From Streptomyces zaomyceticus (GTDB lineage Bacteria; Actinomycetota; Actinomycetes; Streptomycetales; Streptomycetaceae), in contig NZ_BNBZ01000013.1 of assembly GCF_014656215.1 (NCBI RefSeq), positions 1 to 64,000 on the forward strand: 64,000 nucleotides of DNA, read 5' to 3'. Below the pieces are notes generated by a model. It worked only from the letters and a program-made list of their open reading frames with translations, made no database searches and was not told the DNA's origin. The position numbers and the translations under genes were made by a program. This document shows, piece after piece, positions 33,309-42,176 of this stretch (its first letter is position 1; each line of letters begins with the position of its first letter).

Positions 33309-35627
33309 TCAGAAGACGTTGTTGTACGGGGTGCCCCCGCCCAGGACCCCGGTGGCCGTGCGGCCCGCGAACGGGGCCTTGTAGTCGCCCGTACCGGTGT
33401 AGAGGTACGCGCTGTTGCCGGGGCCGTACGCGAGCAGGTCGGGGCGGCCGTCCTTGTTCGCGTCGCCGACGCCGATGGTGTCGGTGTAGGCGTTCCAGCC
33501 TCCGCCGATCCTGGTGCGGGGTGCGAAGGTGCCGTCGCCCTTGCCCAGGTAGAGCCAGAGCACGCCGGCCTTGTCGCGGGCGACGAGGTCTCCGGCGGGG
33601 CCGCCGCCGATGTTGCCGGTGGCGGTGATCTGGTGGTAGATGCCCCAGCCGTGACCGATCCTCTTCCGCGCGGCGAAGGGGGCGTCGAGGCTTCCGGTGC
33701 TCTTGTAGAGCCACAGGGCGCCGGCCTTGTCGGTGGCGACGAGGTCGGCGCGGCCGTCGCCGGTGAGGTCGCTGCCGCCGGTGAACCGGGTGTACGTGTT
33801 CCAGCCGCCGCCGATCCGCGTCCGGGGCGGGAACGTCACGTTGAAGCCGACACCGGCCCCGTCGTACATCCAGAGCACGCCGTCCCGGTCGCGGGCGACG
33901 AAGTCGGCGGAGCCCTTGGAGACGATGTCGCCGACGGCCTCGATCCGGTCGTAGGCCTGCCAGCCGCCCCCGACCCGGATGCGCTCGCCGTCCGCGACGA
34001 GGCTCTTCCCCGCGGTGTCGTACCTGGTGTCGGTCCGCCACAGCACGCCCTGGGTGTCGCGGGCCAGCAGGTCGGGGGTGCCGTTGTCCTTGATGTCGTG
34101 GGGGGCGGAGGTCTTGACGGCGTAGAACGATCCGGTGGCCTCCACGGCCGGGCCGACGCCGTTCTGCGGGGTGGCCTTGAAGGACCAGTCGTAGTCGCCG
34201 ACGTGGGCGTCCTTGCCCAGCTGGGACTCGGCGGCGATCTCGGACCAGGAGATGCAAACGACGTTGTCCCGGCAGAGGTACGGACTGCCCGCGGACTCGG
34301 TGTAGAGCCCGAACGACGTGGTGAAGGTCTTGCCGGTCCGGCGATGGGTGAGCGTGAGGTCGATGTCGGCGTTGTTCCGGGACAGCTGCCACGTGAGCAA
34401 CGGGTCGGTGTCCAGGTCGAGCGTCCCCGGGAACTTCGTACCGAGGTAGACGAGTTTCGTCGGCTCGCCGGTGGAGGCGATCAGTTCGGCCGCCGGCCTG
34501 CCGTCCGCCCCGAGGGCGATCCGGTAGAGGCCCTCGCCCCTGTCGAGGGTGCCGCCGCGCGCGAGCAGGGTGCCGTCGGGGCCGGGCACGACCCGCTGCG
34601 CGTAGTCGAGGACCTTGAGCGTTCCGTCCGAGGTCGGGGACTTCGCCATGAGCGGGATCAGCGGCCCCCCGCTGCCGCCCATTCCGTCCCCTTCGAGGTT
34701 CGATGCCTTGGCGTACATCACCCACGAGCCCAGCAGGCCGCCCGTGAGCGGCGACTCCGTCTGGCCCAGGTCCAGCCGCGTCTCCGCTCCGGTGGCGCGG
34801 TCCGCGACGACGACTCCCTGCCGGCTTTCGTCCTTCCACGTCGTCCAGGCCAGGTGGGTGTCGGAGAACGCGCTGAACCCCCATGTCTGGTGCCGGTAGG
34901 CCCCCCAGTCGGTCTCGTGGGTGGAGGTCACCGAGGCGGTGGCGAGGTCCACCAGCGAGAGATGGGCCTTGGACGATTCGTCTCCCTCGCCCCACACGTA
35001 GTAGGAGACGAGGACGGATCCGTCGCGCGCGGCGCTGGACTGCACGCCCCGGGCCCCGGCGGGGATGCCGGTGATCGTCTTCTGCGTGACGGCGGCACCG
35101 GTACGGGTGACGAGCCGCACCTCCTCGGTGCGGTCCTCGCGTGTCGCCGTGGCCAGGACCGAGTCCCGGGACACGCCCTTCGCATAGGCGAGCTTCAGCG
35201 CACCGAGGTCGATCGCGACGGTCGTGCCGCCGGTGGCCATGTCGTGGAGCTTCACGATCTTGGAAGCGCTCATCTCGTACTCCCCGTCCCCGGACACGAC
35301 CACGTCCGACCCGGTGGAGTCGACCCGCGTGGCGTCGAAGGCGGTCGTCGAGCCGTCCGCGTACCGGATCCACCGGTACTCCCCCGACCCCCACCACGAG
35401 GATGAGGTCAGGAAGCCGGTCTTCCCGGCCGCCGCGATACCCACGTCCTTCGGGAGGGGCAGCGGCGTGTTCGCCACGGCATCCGCCGCGACGGCGGCCG
35501 GTGTGCCGGCGGTCGGCACGGGGGCGGCGTTGGCCGGGAGGGCGAGACCGCCCGCGCCGAGGGTGACGGCGAGGACGGTGGTGACCGCGGCGGAGACACG
35601 GCGGCGGGTCGGACGTGCGGAGTTCAA
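33309..35627 (-). CDS. Secreted FG-GAP/VCBS repeat beta-propeller protein
   Basis: This 772-aa secreted protein has a signal peptide (RRRVSAAVTTVLAVTLGAGGLALPANA) at its N-terminus. A central region of beta-propeller-like strands runs from about residue 50 to 470. The C-terminal about 280 residues have six or so FG-GAP-type repeats with D-x-x-x-D-G-x-x-D calcium-binding patterns (SDLTGDGRADLVATDKAGALWLY, DANKDGRPDLLAYG) and RTRIGGGWNAY. Such proteins are abundant in Streptomyces; no enzymatic motif is evident. The start is TTG at 35627, directly after AGGGGGGAAG. The longer open frame to 36125 arises from the frameshifted neighbour. Confidence 0.85.
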   Translation of the reverse strand: MNSARPTRRRVSAAVTTVLAVTLGAGGLALPANAAPVPTAGTPAAVAADAVANTPLPLPKDVGIAAAGKTGFLTSSSWWGSGEYRWIRYADGSTTAFDATRVDSTGSDVVVSGDGEYEMSASKIVKLHDMATGGTTVAIDLGALKLAYAKGVSRDSVLATATREDRTEEVRLVTRTGAAVTQKTITGIPAGARGVQSSAARDGSVLVSYYVWGEGDESSKAHLSLVDLATASVTSTHETDWGAYRHQTWGFSAFSDTHLAWTTWKDESRQGVVVADRATGAETRLDLGQTESPLTGGLLGSWVMYAKASNLEGDGMGGSGGPLIPLMAKSPTSDGTLKVLDYAQRVVPGPDGTLLARGGTLDRGEGLYRIALGADGRPAAELIASTGEPTKLVYLGTKFPGTLDLDTDPLLTWQLSRNNADIDLTLTHRRTGKTFTTSFGLYTESAGSPYLCRDNVVCISWSEIAAESQLGKDAHVGDYDWSFKATPQNGVGPAVEATGSFYAVKTSAPHDIKDNGTPDLLARDTQGVLWRTDTRYDTAGKSLVADGERIRVGGGWQAYDRIEAVGDIVSKGSADFVARDRDGVLWMYDGAGVGFNVTFPPRTRIGGGWNTYTRFTGGSDLTGDGRADLVATDKAGALWLYKSTGSLDAPFAARKRIGHGWGIYHQITATGNIGGGPAGDLVARDKAGVLWLYLGKGDGTFAPRTRIGGGWNAYTDTIGVGDANKDGRPDLLAYGPGNSAYLYTGTGDYKAPFAGRTATGVLGGGTPYNNVF

Positions 35628-35743
35628 GACTTCCCCCCTGGGAATCGAAACGGCGTGCGATCCTGCGCTCGCCGTTCGATGAGACCCGCGGGCGGCCCGG
35701 AGGGTTGTACGCCTCCGCCCGTGACGTCTCCCGGGGGCCCGGC

Positions 35744-36104
35744 TCAGGCCGCGCCGCCGCCCGACGCGGCGCGCAGCACGGCGGCGGTCGCGGCCGGGTC
35801 GTAGCCGGGGGCGACGCCGTCGATCAGGAGGACGTCGCCGGACATGTTGCCGGGTGCGGAGCGGGATCAGGGCCTGGTAGTCGGCGGAGTCGTACCAGGC
35901 GCGGGCGTTCTCGTACGACGGGAAGCCGATGATCACGACGGCGCCCGGCCAGTCTCCCTCGGGGACCTCACGGGCGGGTGCGCCGTGGACGAGGAAGCGG
36001 CCGCCGAAGGGGTCCAGGGTGGCCTGGATGCGCTCCATGTAGACGAAGACCTCCTCGTCGAGGACGGGCTTCGGGTGCAGGTTTCCGATGGCGTATGCGG
36101 TCAT
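35744..36104 (-). pseudogene. DUF1330 family protein, frameshifted
   Basis: Frame 1 begins MTAYAIGNLHPKPVLDEEVFVYMERI at 36104 and continues through GGRFLVHGA and VVIIGFPSYENARAWYDSADYQALIPLRTR. It then loses family resemblance near 35855. In the next frame the expected ending appears at once (MSGDVLLIDGVAPGYDPAATAA...) and stops at 35744. The span is 361 nt, one base more than a whole number of codons. An extra base in CCCGGCAACATG (minus strand) explains it. The intact product would be an about 119-aa DUF1330 dimeric alpha/beta protein. This is either a real pseudogene or a one-base assembly error in a GC-rich run. Confidence 0.8.
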
Positions 36105-36116
36105 GACGCAAGAGTG

Positions 36117-36163
36117 CCGGGGCATGACCCACGGGGTCGATTACCCCGCGGGTCATGCCCCGG
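36117..36163 (-). terminator. Long palindromic hairpin between the adh and DUF1330 genes
   Basis: A perfect 14-bp stem (36117-36130 with 36150-36163) continues after one mismatch into a 6-bp stem (CGGGGT/ACCCCG) with a 5-nt loop. It lies 36 nt beyond the alcohol dehydrogenase stop and 12 nt before the DUF1330 start. It may terminate the first transcript or control the second. Confidence 0.7.
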
Positions 36164-36199
36164 CCGTGCCCGGCCGTGCCCCGGCCTCGTGCGCGGGCG

Positions 36200-37252
36200 T
36201 CAGATCGTCGACGCGTCGATCACGAAGCGGTACCGCACGTCGCTGGCGAGCACCCGCTCGTACGCCTCGTTGATCTGCTCGCCGCGGATCACCTCGATCT
36301 CCGCGCCCAGCCCGTGGGCCGCGCAGAAGTCGAGCATCTCCTGGGTCTCGGCGATGCCGCCGATCATGGAGCCCGCGAGGGTCTTGCGGCCGCCGATGAG
36401 GGAGAAGAGGCTCAGGGAGACGGGCTCCTCGGGGGCGCCGACGTTGACCAGCGCGCCGCCCGTCCTGACCAGGCCCAGGTACGCGTTGAAGTCCAGCGGC
36501 GCCGAGACGGTGGAGACCACCAGGTCGAAGGTGCCGGCGAGCTCGGTGAAGGTCGCCGGGTCGCTGGTGGCGTAGTAGTGGTCGGCGCCGAGCTTCAGGC
36601 CGTCCTCCTGCTTCTTCAGCGACTGGCTGAGGACGGTCACCTCGGCGCCCATCGCGTGGGCGATCTTGACGCCCATGTGGCCGAGGCCGCCGAGGCCGAC
36701 GATCGCGACCTTCTTGCCGGGGCCGGCCCCCCAGTGGGCGAGCGGGGAGTAGAGGGTGATGCCGGCGCAGAGCAGCGGGGCGGCCTCGTCGAGGTCGATG
36801 CCCTCGGGGATGCGGAGGGTGTAGTTCTCGTCGACGACGATGTGGCTGGAGTAGCCGCCGTAGGTGGGCTCGCCGTTCTCGTCGAGGGCGTTGTACGTGC
36901 CGGTCATGCCGCGCGTGCAGTACTGCTCCAGGCCCTGCGCGCAGTACTCGCACTCCCGGCAGGAGTCGACGAAGCAGCCGACGCCGACCCGGTCGCCGAC
37001 CTGGAACCTGGTCACCCCGGGGCCGACCTCGGCGACGATTCCGGCGATCTCGTGGCCCGGGACCATCGGGAAGATGCCCTCGCCCCAGCCGTCGCGCGCC
37101 TGGTGGATGTCGGAGTGGCAGATGCCGGCGTACTTGATGTCGATGAGGACGTCGTGCTCGCCGACGGGTCGACGCGGAACGGTGGTGCGCTCCAGCGGGG
37201 CGTTGGCGGCGGGTGCGGCGTAGGCGGGGACGGTGCTGACGTTCGTGGTCAT
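36200..37252 (-). CDS. Zinc-dependent NAD(P) alcohol dehydrogenase (YahK/CAD-like)
   Basis: This 350-aa medium-chain dehydrogenase/reductase has catalytic zinc site GICHSDIHQARDGW and GHEIAG. The structural zinc cysteines are in CFVDSCRECEYCAQGLEQYC, and GVGCFVDSC is characteristic of the cinnamyl-alcohol/YahK subgroup. The cofactor motif is VAIVGLGGLGHMGVKIAHAMGAEV. These enzymes reduce a broad range of aldehydes, usually with NADPH. The start is ATG at 37252. It is divergent from the XRE regulator across 128 bp, a common arrangement for such pairs. Confidence 0.92.
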   Translation of the reverse strand: MTTNVSTVPAYAAPAANAPLERTTVPRRPVGEHDVLIDIKYAGICHSDIHQARDGWGEGIFPMVPGHEIAGIVAEVGPGVTRFQVGDRVGVGCFVDSCRECEYCAQGLEQYCTRGMTGTYNALDENGEPTYGGYSSHIVVDENYTLRIPEGIDLDEAAPLLCAGITLYSPLAHWGAGPGKKVAIVGLGGLGHMGVKIAHAMGAEVTVLSQSLKKQEDGLKLGADHYYATSDPATFTELAGTFDLVVSTVSAPLDFNAYLGLVRTGGALVNVGAPEEPVSLSLFSLIGGRKTLAGSMIGGIAETQEMLDFCAAHGLGAEIEVIRGEQINEAYERVLASDVRYRFVIDASTI

Positions 37253-37380
37253 GGCTCCAGCCTGCGGGAGGAAGGCGAAGTCACCCAGCCACCTGTTCTG
37301 CGTACGTCCGGCGTGCCTACCACTGGCAGGGACAGGAACACCCGTCCGCCGGAACGCGCGACCTGGGATAATCGGGACGC

Positions 37381-38241
37381 ATGGATCTCAGTGCCGAACT
37401 CAGCGAATTCCTGCGCTCGCGCCGGGCCAGGCTGAAGCCGCAGGACGTGGGTCTGCCGGAGTTCGGGCGCCATCGCAGGGTGCCGGGGCTGCGCCGGGAG
37501 GAGCTGGCCCAGCTGGCCGGGGTCTCGGTGGCGTACTACACGCGTCTCGAGCAGGGCAACGGCCGCAATGTGTCCACGGAGGTGCTCGACGCCATCGCGC
37601 GCGCCCTGCGGCTGAGCGACACCGAGCGGGCCCATCTGACGCATCTGGCGAAGCCGACGGCGAAGAAGAAGCAGCACCGGGCGGCGATCACCCGTCCCCA
37701 GCAGGTGCGGCCCGGTCTGCAGCACCTCCTGGACGCGATGGACGACGTTCCGGCCTTCCTGATCGGCCGCCGGGGCGACATCCTCGCGTGGAACCGGCTG
37801 GCGAGGGCCCTGATGGGCGATTTCGCGGCGATGGAGCCGGAGGAGCGCAACATGGCCCGGATGATCTTCCTCGGGGACCACGCGCGCGATCTCTACCTGG
37901 ACTGGGAGTGCAAGGCGACCGAGGTGGTCAGCGTGCTGCGGCTGTACGCGGGCTGCTATCCGGACGATCCGGCGCTGCTCGCGCTGGTGGGTGAGCTGTC
38001 GGTGAAGAGCGAGGAGTTCCGTTCGCTGTGGGCGGCGCACACCGTCACCGACAAGGGGCACGGGACGAAGCGGCTGCGGCATCCGCTGGTCGGCGACATG
38101 ACGCTGTCGTACGAGAGCATGCAGGTGGCGGGCGGGGATCCGGATCTGATGCTGGTGACGTACCAGGCGGAGCCGGGGACGGCCTCGGCGGACGCCCTGC
38201 GGCTGCTCGCCCAGTGGGGCGTGGAGGAAGTCGTACGGTGA
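37381..38241 (+). CDS. XRE family regulator with MmyB-like ligand domain
   Basis: This 286-aa protein has an N-terminal HTH (ELSEFLRSRRARLKPQDVGLP...RRVPGLRREELAQLAGVSVAYYTRLEQGNGRNVSTEVLDAIARAL). A C-terminal PAS-like MmyB ligand-binding domain follows (DVPAFLIGRRGDILAWNRLARAL, SEEFRSLWAAHTV, HPLVGDMTLSYESM). Family members often regulate a divergent oxidoreductase, here the alcohol dehydrogenase. The start is ATG at 37381 without a strong ribosome binding site and with a possible -10 (GGATAATCG) 8-10 nt upstream, so the transcript may be leaderless. Confidence 0.9.
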   Translation: MDLSAELSEFLRSRRARLKPQDVGLPEFGRHRRVPGLRREELAQLAGVSVAYYTRLEQGNGRNVSTEVLDAIARALRLSDTERAHLTHLAKPTAKKKQHRAAITRPQQVRPGLQHLLDAMDDVPAFLIGRRGDILAWNRLARALMGDFAAMEPEERNMARMIFLGDHARDLYLDWECKATEVVSVLRLYAGCYPDDPALLALVGELSVKSEEFRSLWAAHTVTDKGHGTKRLRHPLVGDMTLSYESMQVAGGDPDLMLVTYQAEPGTASADALRLLAQWGVEEVVR

Positions 38242-38246
38242 CGCGG

Positions 38247-38282
38247 AACGGCGGCCCCCTCCGTGTGGAGGGGGCCGCCGTT
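38247..38282. terminator. Bidirectional hairpin between the XRE and L,D-transpeptidase genes
   Basis: A 16-bp perfect stem (38247-38262 with 38267-38282) with a GTGT loop starts 5 nt after the XRE stop and lies before the convergent ldt stop. Confidence 0.85.
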
Positions 38283-38303
38283 CTCGTCCGCGCGTGCCGG
38301 TCG

Positions 38304-39575
38304 TCAGACCGCCGAGCCGGCCTTCCAGTCGGCCCAGCTCAGGTTCCAGCCGTTGAGGCCGTTGTCGGGGGCGATCGTCTTGTCCTTGGAGTTCTTGACG
38401 ATCACGACGTCACCGACGATCGAGTGGTCGAAGAGCCAGGCGGCCTGCTGGTTCGGGTCGCCGGCGCCCTTGACGTCGTTCAGGCCGACGCAGCCGTGGC
38501 TGGTGTTGGCCGAGCCGAAGATCGAGTCGGGGCCCCAGTAGTTGCCGTGGATGAACGTGCCCGACGTGGACAGGCGCATGGCGTGCGGCACGTCCTTGAT
38601 GTCGTACTCGCCCTTGCCGTCGTCGTCGGTGAAGCCGACGGTCGCGCCGTTCATCCGGGTCTCCTTGAACTTCTCGGAGATCACCATCTGACCGTTGTAG
38701 GTCGGGTTCTCCGGGGAGCCGGCGGAGATCGGGATCGTCTTGATCGTCTTGCCGTCCTGGGTGACCGTCATGGTCCTGGTGGCGACGTCGACGGTGGAGA
38801 CCTGGTTGCGGCCGATCTTGAAGGTGACGGTCTTCTGCTGGACGCCGAAGACACCCTCGGCGCCCTCGACGCCGTCGAGGTCGAGCTTGAGGGTGACGGT
38901 CGAGCCCTCGGTCCAGTAGTCGTCCGGGCGGAAGTCGAGACGCTGGGAGTTGAACCAGTGCCCGACGACCTCCTGGCCGCTGCTGGAGGTGACCGTGACG
39001 CCGCCCTGGACGGCCTTCTTGTCAGTGATCGCCTTGTTGAAGTTGATCGAGACCGGCATGCCGACGCCGACGGTCGAACCGTCCTCGGGCGTGAAGTTGC
39101 CGATGAAGCTGTTGGCCTTGGAGACGGTGGTGAACGAGGAGTTCTCGTGGGCCTCCAGACCGCCCGCGTCCGTGGCGGTGGCGGCGATCTTGTAGACCGT
39201 GGCGCGCTCGAGCTGGCCGGTCGGCTTCCAGCTCAGGCCGTCGGCGGCTATCTCGCCCTCGACGGCCTCGCCCTCGGCGGTGGTCATGACGACCTCGGTG
39301 AGCTTGCCGTCGGCGACGGAGACCTTGGCGTCCTTGTTGATCGAGGCGTTCTGCGTGCCGTTCTTCGGCGAGATCGTGATCTTCGCCTTGGACGTCTTCT
39401 GCGCGGCCGCCTCGTCGACCTGAGCCTGTGACTGTGGCGTCGCGGATCCCGAGGCGCTGCCGCCCTTGTCCCCGTCGCTGCACGCCGAAAGCACCAGCAC
39501 GCCGCCGAGCACGGCGGCCGCGGCGGCCAGGCTCCTGCGGCGGCGCTTGCCGTCCGTCATCACACGCTTCTCCAT
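38304..39575 (-). CDS. Lipoprotein L,D-transpeptidase (Ldt, YkuD domain)
   Basis: This 423-aa wall enzyme forms 3-3 (meso-DAP to meso-DAP) peptidoglycan crosslinks. The lipobox is LSAC with Cys32 as the lipidated residue. Two Ig-like domains occupy about 50-250 (KITISPKNGTQNASINKDAKVSV; FTPEDGSTVGVGMPVSINFNKAI), as in mycobacterial LdtMt2. The YkuD catalytic domain contains FIHGNYW and the nucleophile Cys362 in TSHGCVGL. ATG at 39575 has AGGGGATC upstream. It is convergent with the XRE gene. Confidence 0.93.
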   Translation of the reverse strand: MEKRVMTDGKRRRRSLAAAAAVLGGVLVLSACSDGDKGGSASGSATPQSQAQVDEAAAQKTSKAKITISPKNGTQNASINKDAKVSVADGKLTEVVMTTAEGEAVEGEIAADGLSWKPTGQLERATVYKIAATATDAGGLEAHENSSFTTVSKANSFIGNFTPEDGSTVGVGMPVSINFNKAITDKKAVQGGVTVTSSSGQEVVGHWFNSQRLDFRPDDYWTEGSTVTLKLDLDGVEGAEGVFGVQQKTVTFKIGRNQVSTVDVATRTMTVTQDGKTIKTIPISAGSPENPTYNGQMVISEKFKETRMNGATVGFTDDDGKGEYDIKDVPHAMRLSTSGTFIHGNYWGPDSIFGSANTSHGCVGLNDVKGAGDPNQQAAWLFDHSIVGDVVIVKNSKDKTIAPDNGLNGWNLSWADWKAGSAV

Positions 39576-39732
39576 CGTCGCCGATCCCCTGCCAACTACT
39601 TGTTGAGAACGCCCATGACACCCCGTCCGGTTCCGGAAGCGGAGAGTTTGTGGGCAATACCACTGATCCACACGCTTGTGCGGCCGTTCCGGTTCCCGGC
39701 TACCCGGCACGTCCCGCCGCCAATCGCGCGAA

Positions 39733-39759
39733 AGGCCCCGGGACGCCGTCCCGGGGCCT
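39733..39759 (-). terminator. Hairpin after the gene at 39782
   Basis: A 12-bp stem (39733-39744 with 39748-39759) with a 3-nt loop follows the minus-strand hypothetical gene and precedes the ldt promoter region. Confidence 0.75.
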
Positions 39760-39781
39760 GCGAACAGGGCGGATACCGGTC

Positions 39782-40123
39782 TTACGACCGGTCGTCGTCG
39801 TCTTCCTCCGCCTCATCTTCCTCGCCCAGGTCCCATTCCAGTGCATCGGGGTCGTACTCGACCTCCTCGCTGCTCCAGGAGGCCTGGACCATCTCGATGC
39901 CGGGGACGCCGCGGATCAGGTCGAAGGGCTCGACCAGGTAGGCCAGGGCCTCGGCGCTGTCCTCCCGCACGGAGGCGCGGGCGGGCACCCGCTCCTCCTC
40001 GGGCATGAACTCGTCGGCGGCGATCCGGGCCTCGGCGGCCTCGGTCAGCTCGGCCGGTCCGTCGATCTCCAGGACCACATCGACGCGAAGACGTACATAG
40101 CGTGCGGTGTCAGAAGTACTCAT
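39782..40123 (-). CDS. Conserved acidic hypothetical protein
   Basis: This 113-aa soluble protein begins MSTSDTARYVRLRVDVVLEIDGPAELTEAAEARIAAD, likely an alpha/beta fold, and ends in a strongly acidic tail (EEDEAEEDDDDRS). I recognise the type only as a conserved Streptomyces hypothetical. ATG at 40123; the longer frame upstream runs through the divergent gene and is not credible. Confidence 0.75.
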   Translation of the reverse strand: MSTSDTARYVRLRVDVVLEIDGPAELTEAAEARIAADEFMPEEERVPARASVREDSAEALAYLVEPFDLIRGVPGIEMVQASWSSEEVEYDPDALEWDLGEEDEAEEDDDDRS

Positions 40124-40234
40124 GGGTCGGAGCGTAGGCGTCGAGGGGCCCTCGGCTTTCCCACGACCCGCTGTGTTCATTAGCATCGACCCACCGACCA
40201 ATTCGCGGTTTCCGCAAGGGGGATCGAAATTTCC

Positions 40235-40504
40235 GTGTCCGCCGCCCGACGCCCACTGCTGACAGCGACCGCCGCCGGGACGCTGCTGTGTGCCCTGTGG
40301 TTCGTACCGTCCGCGAACGCCACCGACGAACAGGGTGGAGTACGCATCGGGGTGACCCAGGACGGCCCCGCCTCGGGCGACGGCCGCCTGGCGGAGACCG
40401 GGGGTCTCGGCACGACCCCGTATCTGCTCGGCGGGACGGGTTTCCTGGGAGTCGGGGCGGGCTTCGTGGCGCTGGCGATGCGACGGCGCGGCCGGGCCTC
40501 CTGA
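40235..40504 (+). CDS. Small secreted protein with LAETG sortase-type signal
   Basis: This 89-aa precursor has a signal peptide of about 29 residues (RRPLLTATAAGTLLCALWFVPSANA) and a very short mature part of about 25 residues. LAETG at residues 52-56, a hydrophobic stretch (TPYLLGGTGFLGVGAGFVALAM) and a basic tail RRRGRAS follow. Streptomyces class E sortases cleave LAXTG motifs, so this should be wall-anchored, leaving a peptide of only about 27 residues on the surface. No sortase gene is adjacent. GTG at 40235 is the likely start, without a strong ribosome binding site. Confidence 0.75.
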   Translation: MSAARRPLLTATAAGTLLCALWFVPSANATDEQGGVRIGVTQDGPASGDGRLAETGGLGTTPYLLGGTGFLGVGAGFVALAMRRRGRAS

Positions 40505-40533
40505 ACTCCCGCAGGACCTCGGGACCATGACGT

Positions 40534-40567
40534 GAGGGCCCGCCCCGGTCTCCCGGGGCGGGCCCTC
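40534..40567. terminator. Bidirectional hairpin before hutH
   Basis: A 15-bp perfect stem (40534-40548 with 40553-40567) with a TCTC loop lies between the convergent LAETG protein and hutH genes. Confidence 0.85.
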
Positions 40568-40584
40568 CTGTCGTGCGTCCGTGC

Positions 40585-42132
40585 CTACGCCAGCGGGCCG
40601 GTGACCGGCTCGACCGCGGCGAGCAGCCCGCCTTCGCGCACGAAGGTGTCGGCGGCCGCCAGGTCGGGGGCGAGGAAGCGGTCCGGGCCGGGGCCCTCGA
40701 CACCGGCCGCGCGCAGGGCGTCGATGGCGGCCTGCGAGGCGGGGGCCGGGGTCAGGCCCTCGCGGAGCTCGATGCCGCGGGTGGCGGCGTACAGCTCGAC
40801 CGCGATGATCCGGTTGAGGTTGCCGATCGCGGTGCGCAGCTTGCGGGCGGCGGACCAGCCCATGGAGACGTGGTCCTCCTGCATGGCGGAGGACGGGATG
40901 GAGTCGGCGGAGGCCGGGACGGCGAGCCGCTTCATCTCGCTGACCAGGGCGGCCTGCGTGTACTGGGCGATCATCAGGCCCGAGTCGACACCGGCGTCCT
41001 CGGCGAGGAAGGGCGGCAGGCCGTGCGAGCGGTTCTTGTCGAGGAGCCGGTCGGTGCGGCGCTCGGCGATGGAGCCGAGGTCGGCGGCGGCGATCGCGAG
41101 GAAGTCGAGGACGTACGCGACGGGGGCGCCGTGGAAGTTGCCGTTGGAGGCGACCCGGCCGTCGGGCAGGACGACGGGGTTGTCGACGGCGGCGGCGAGC
41201 TCGCGCTCGGCGACGAGCCGGGCGTGGGCCATGGTGTCGCGGCCGGCGCCGGCGACCTGGGGGGCGCAGCGCACCGAGTAGGCGTCCTGGACGCGGGGGG
41301 CCTCGCCCGCCTGGGCGTGGCCGGTGAGGCCGGAGCCCTTGAGGACGGCGAGCATGTTGGCGGCCGAGGCGGCCTGGCCCGGGTGCGGGCGGATGGCGTG
41401 CAGCTCGGGTTCGAGGACCTTCTCGGTGCCGAGGAGGGCTTCGAGGGAGAGCGCGGCGGTGATGTCGGCCGACTTGTAGAGGGTGTCGAGGTCGGCGAGG
41501 GCCATGACCAGCATGCCGAGCATGCCGTCGGTGCCGTTGAGGAGGGCGAGGCCCTCCTTCTCCTTGAGCTCGACGGGCGTGATGCCGTGCGCGGCGAGCA
41601 GCTCGCCGGCGGGCTTCAGCTCACCGTCGGGGCCTTCGGCGTCGCCCTCGCCCATGAGCGCGAGGGCGCAGTGGGAGAGCGGGGCGAGGTCGCCGGAGCA
41701 GCCGAGGGAGCCGTACTCGTGGACGACCGGGGTGATGCCGGCGTTGAGGACGTCCGCCATGGTCTGCGCGACCTCGGGGCGGACGCCGGTGTGACCGGAG
41801 GCGACGGTCTTCAGCCGCAGGAACATCAGGGCGCGGACGACCTCGCGCTCGACGCGCGGGCCCATGCCGGCGGCGTGCGAGCGGACGATGTTGCGCTGGA
41901 GCTGGGCGCGGAGCTCCGGGCCGATGTGCCGGGTGGCGAGCGCGCCGAAGCCGGTGGAGACCCCGTAGACGGGCTCGGGCTTGGCGGCGAGCGCGTCGAC
42001 GATGCTCCGGGCGGCGGCCAGGGCCTCGACGGCCTCGGGCGACAGCTCGACGCGGGCGCCGTGGCGGGCGACGTCGATGACGTCCTGCGGGGTCGTGCCG
42101 GACGTGCCGAGGACGACTGTCTGCATATCCAT
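40585..42132 (-). CDS. hutH: Histidine ammonia-lyase
   Basis: This 515-aa enzyme deaminates L-histidine to urocanate, the first step of histidine use. The MIO-forming tripeptide is Cys145-Ser146-Gly147 in GSLGCSGDLAPLSH; the first residue is Cys rather than the more usual Ala, a substitution allowed in the family signature. VYGVSTGFGALA, NIVRSHAAGMG and the C-terminal PASADSIPSSAMQEDHVSMG are typical. Starts at 42132 (MDMQTVV) or 42126 (MQTVV) are both possible. The other hut genes are not adjacent, as is normal in Streptomyces. Confidence 0.94.
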   Translation of the reverse strand: MDMQTVVLGTSGTTPQDVIDVARHGARVELSPEAVEALAAARSIVDALAAKPEPVYGVSTGFGALATRHIGPELRAQLQRNIVRSHAAGMGPRVEREVVRALMFLRLKTVASGHTGVRPEVAQTMADVLNAGITPVVHEYGSLGCSGDLAPLSHCALALMGEGDAEGPDGELKPAGELLAAHGITPVELKEKEGLALLNGTDGMLGMLVMALADLDTLYKSADITAALSLEALLGTEKVLEPELHAIRPHPGQAASAANMLAVLKGSGLTGHAQAGEAPRVQDAYSVRCAPQVAGAGRDTMAHARLVAERELAAAVDNPVVLPDGRVASNGNFHGAPVAYVLDFLAIAAADLGSIAERRTDRLLDKNRSHGLPPFLAEDAGVDSGLMIAQYTQAALVSEMKRLAVPASADSIPSSAMQEDHVSMGWSAARKLRTAIGNLNRIIAVELYAATRGIELREGLTPAPASQAAIDALRAAGVEGPGPDRFLAPDLAAADTFVREGGLLAAVEPVTGPLA

Positions 42133-42163
42133 ATTCAGCACCCTACGGATTGAAGACCGCCAT

Positions 42164-42176
42164 GTCACTAGGTGAC
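42164..42176. promoter_or_regulatory. Possible operator upstream of hutH
   Basis: GTCAC-TAG-GTGAC, a short inverted repeat, lies 32-44 nt before the hutH start, with a further TCACT copy just upstream. It is too short to be certain; it could be a repressor site for histidine control. Confidence 0.3.

Noticed and set aside
33309..36125. A 938-residue fusion of DUF1330 and FG-GAP domains
   Set aside because: The junction is out-of-frame Arg-rich sequence, and a TTG with a strong ribosome binding site at 35627 starts a clear signal peptide.
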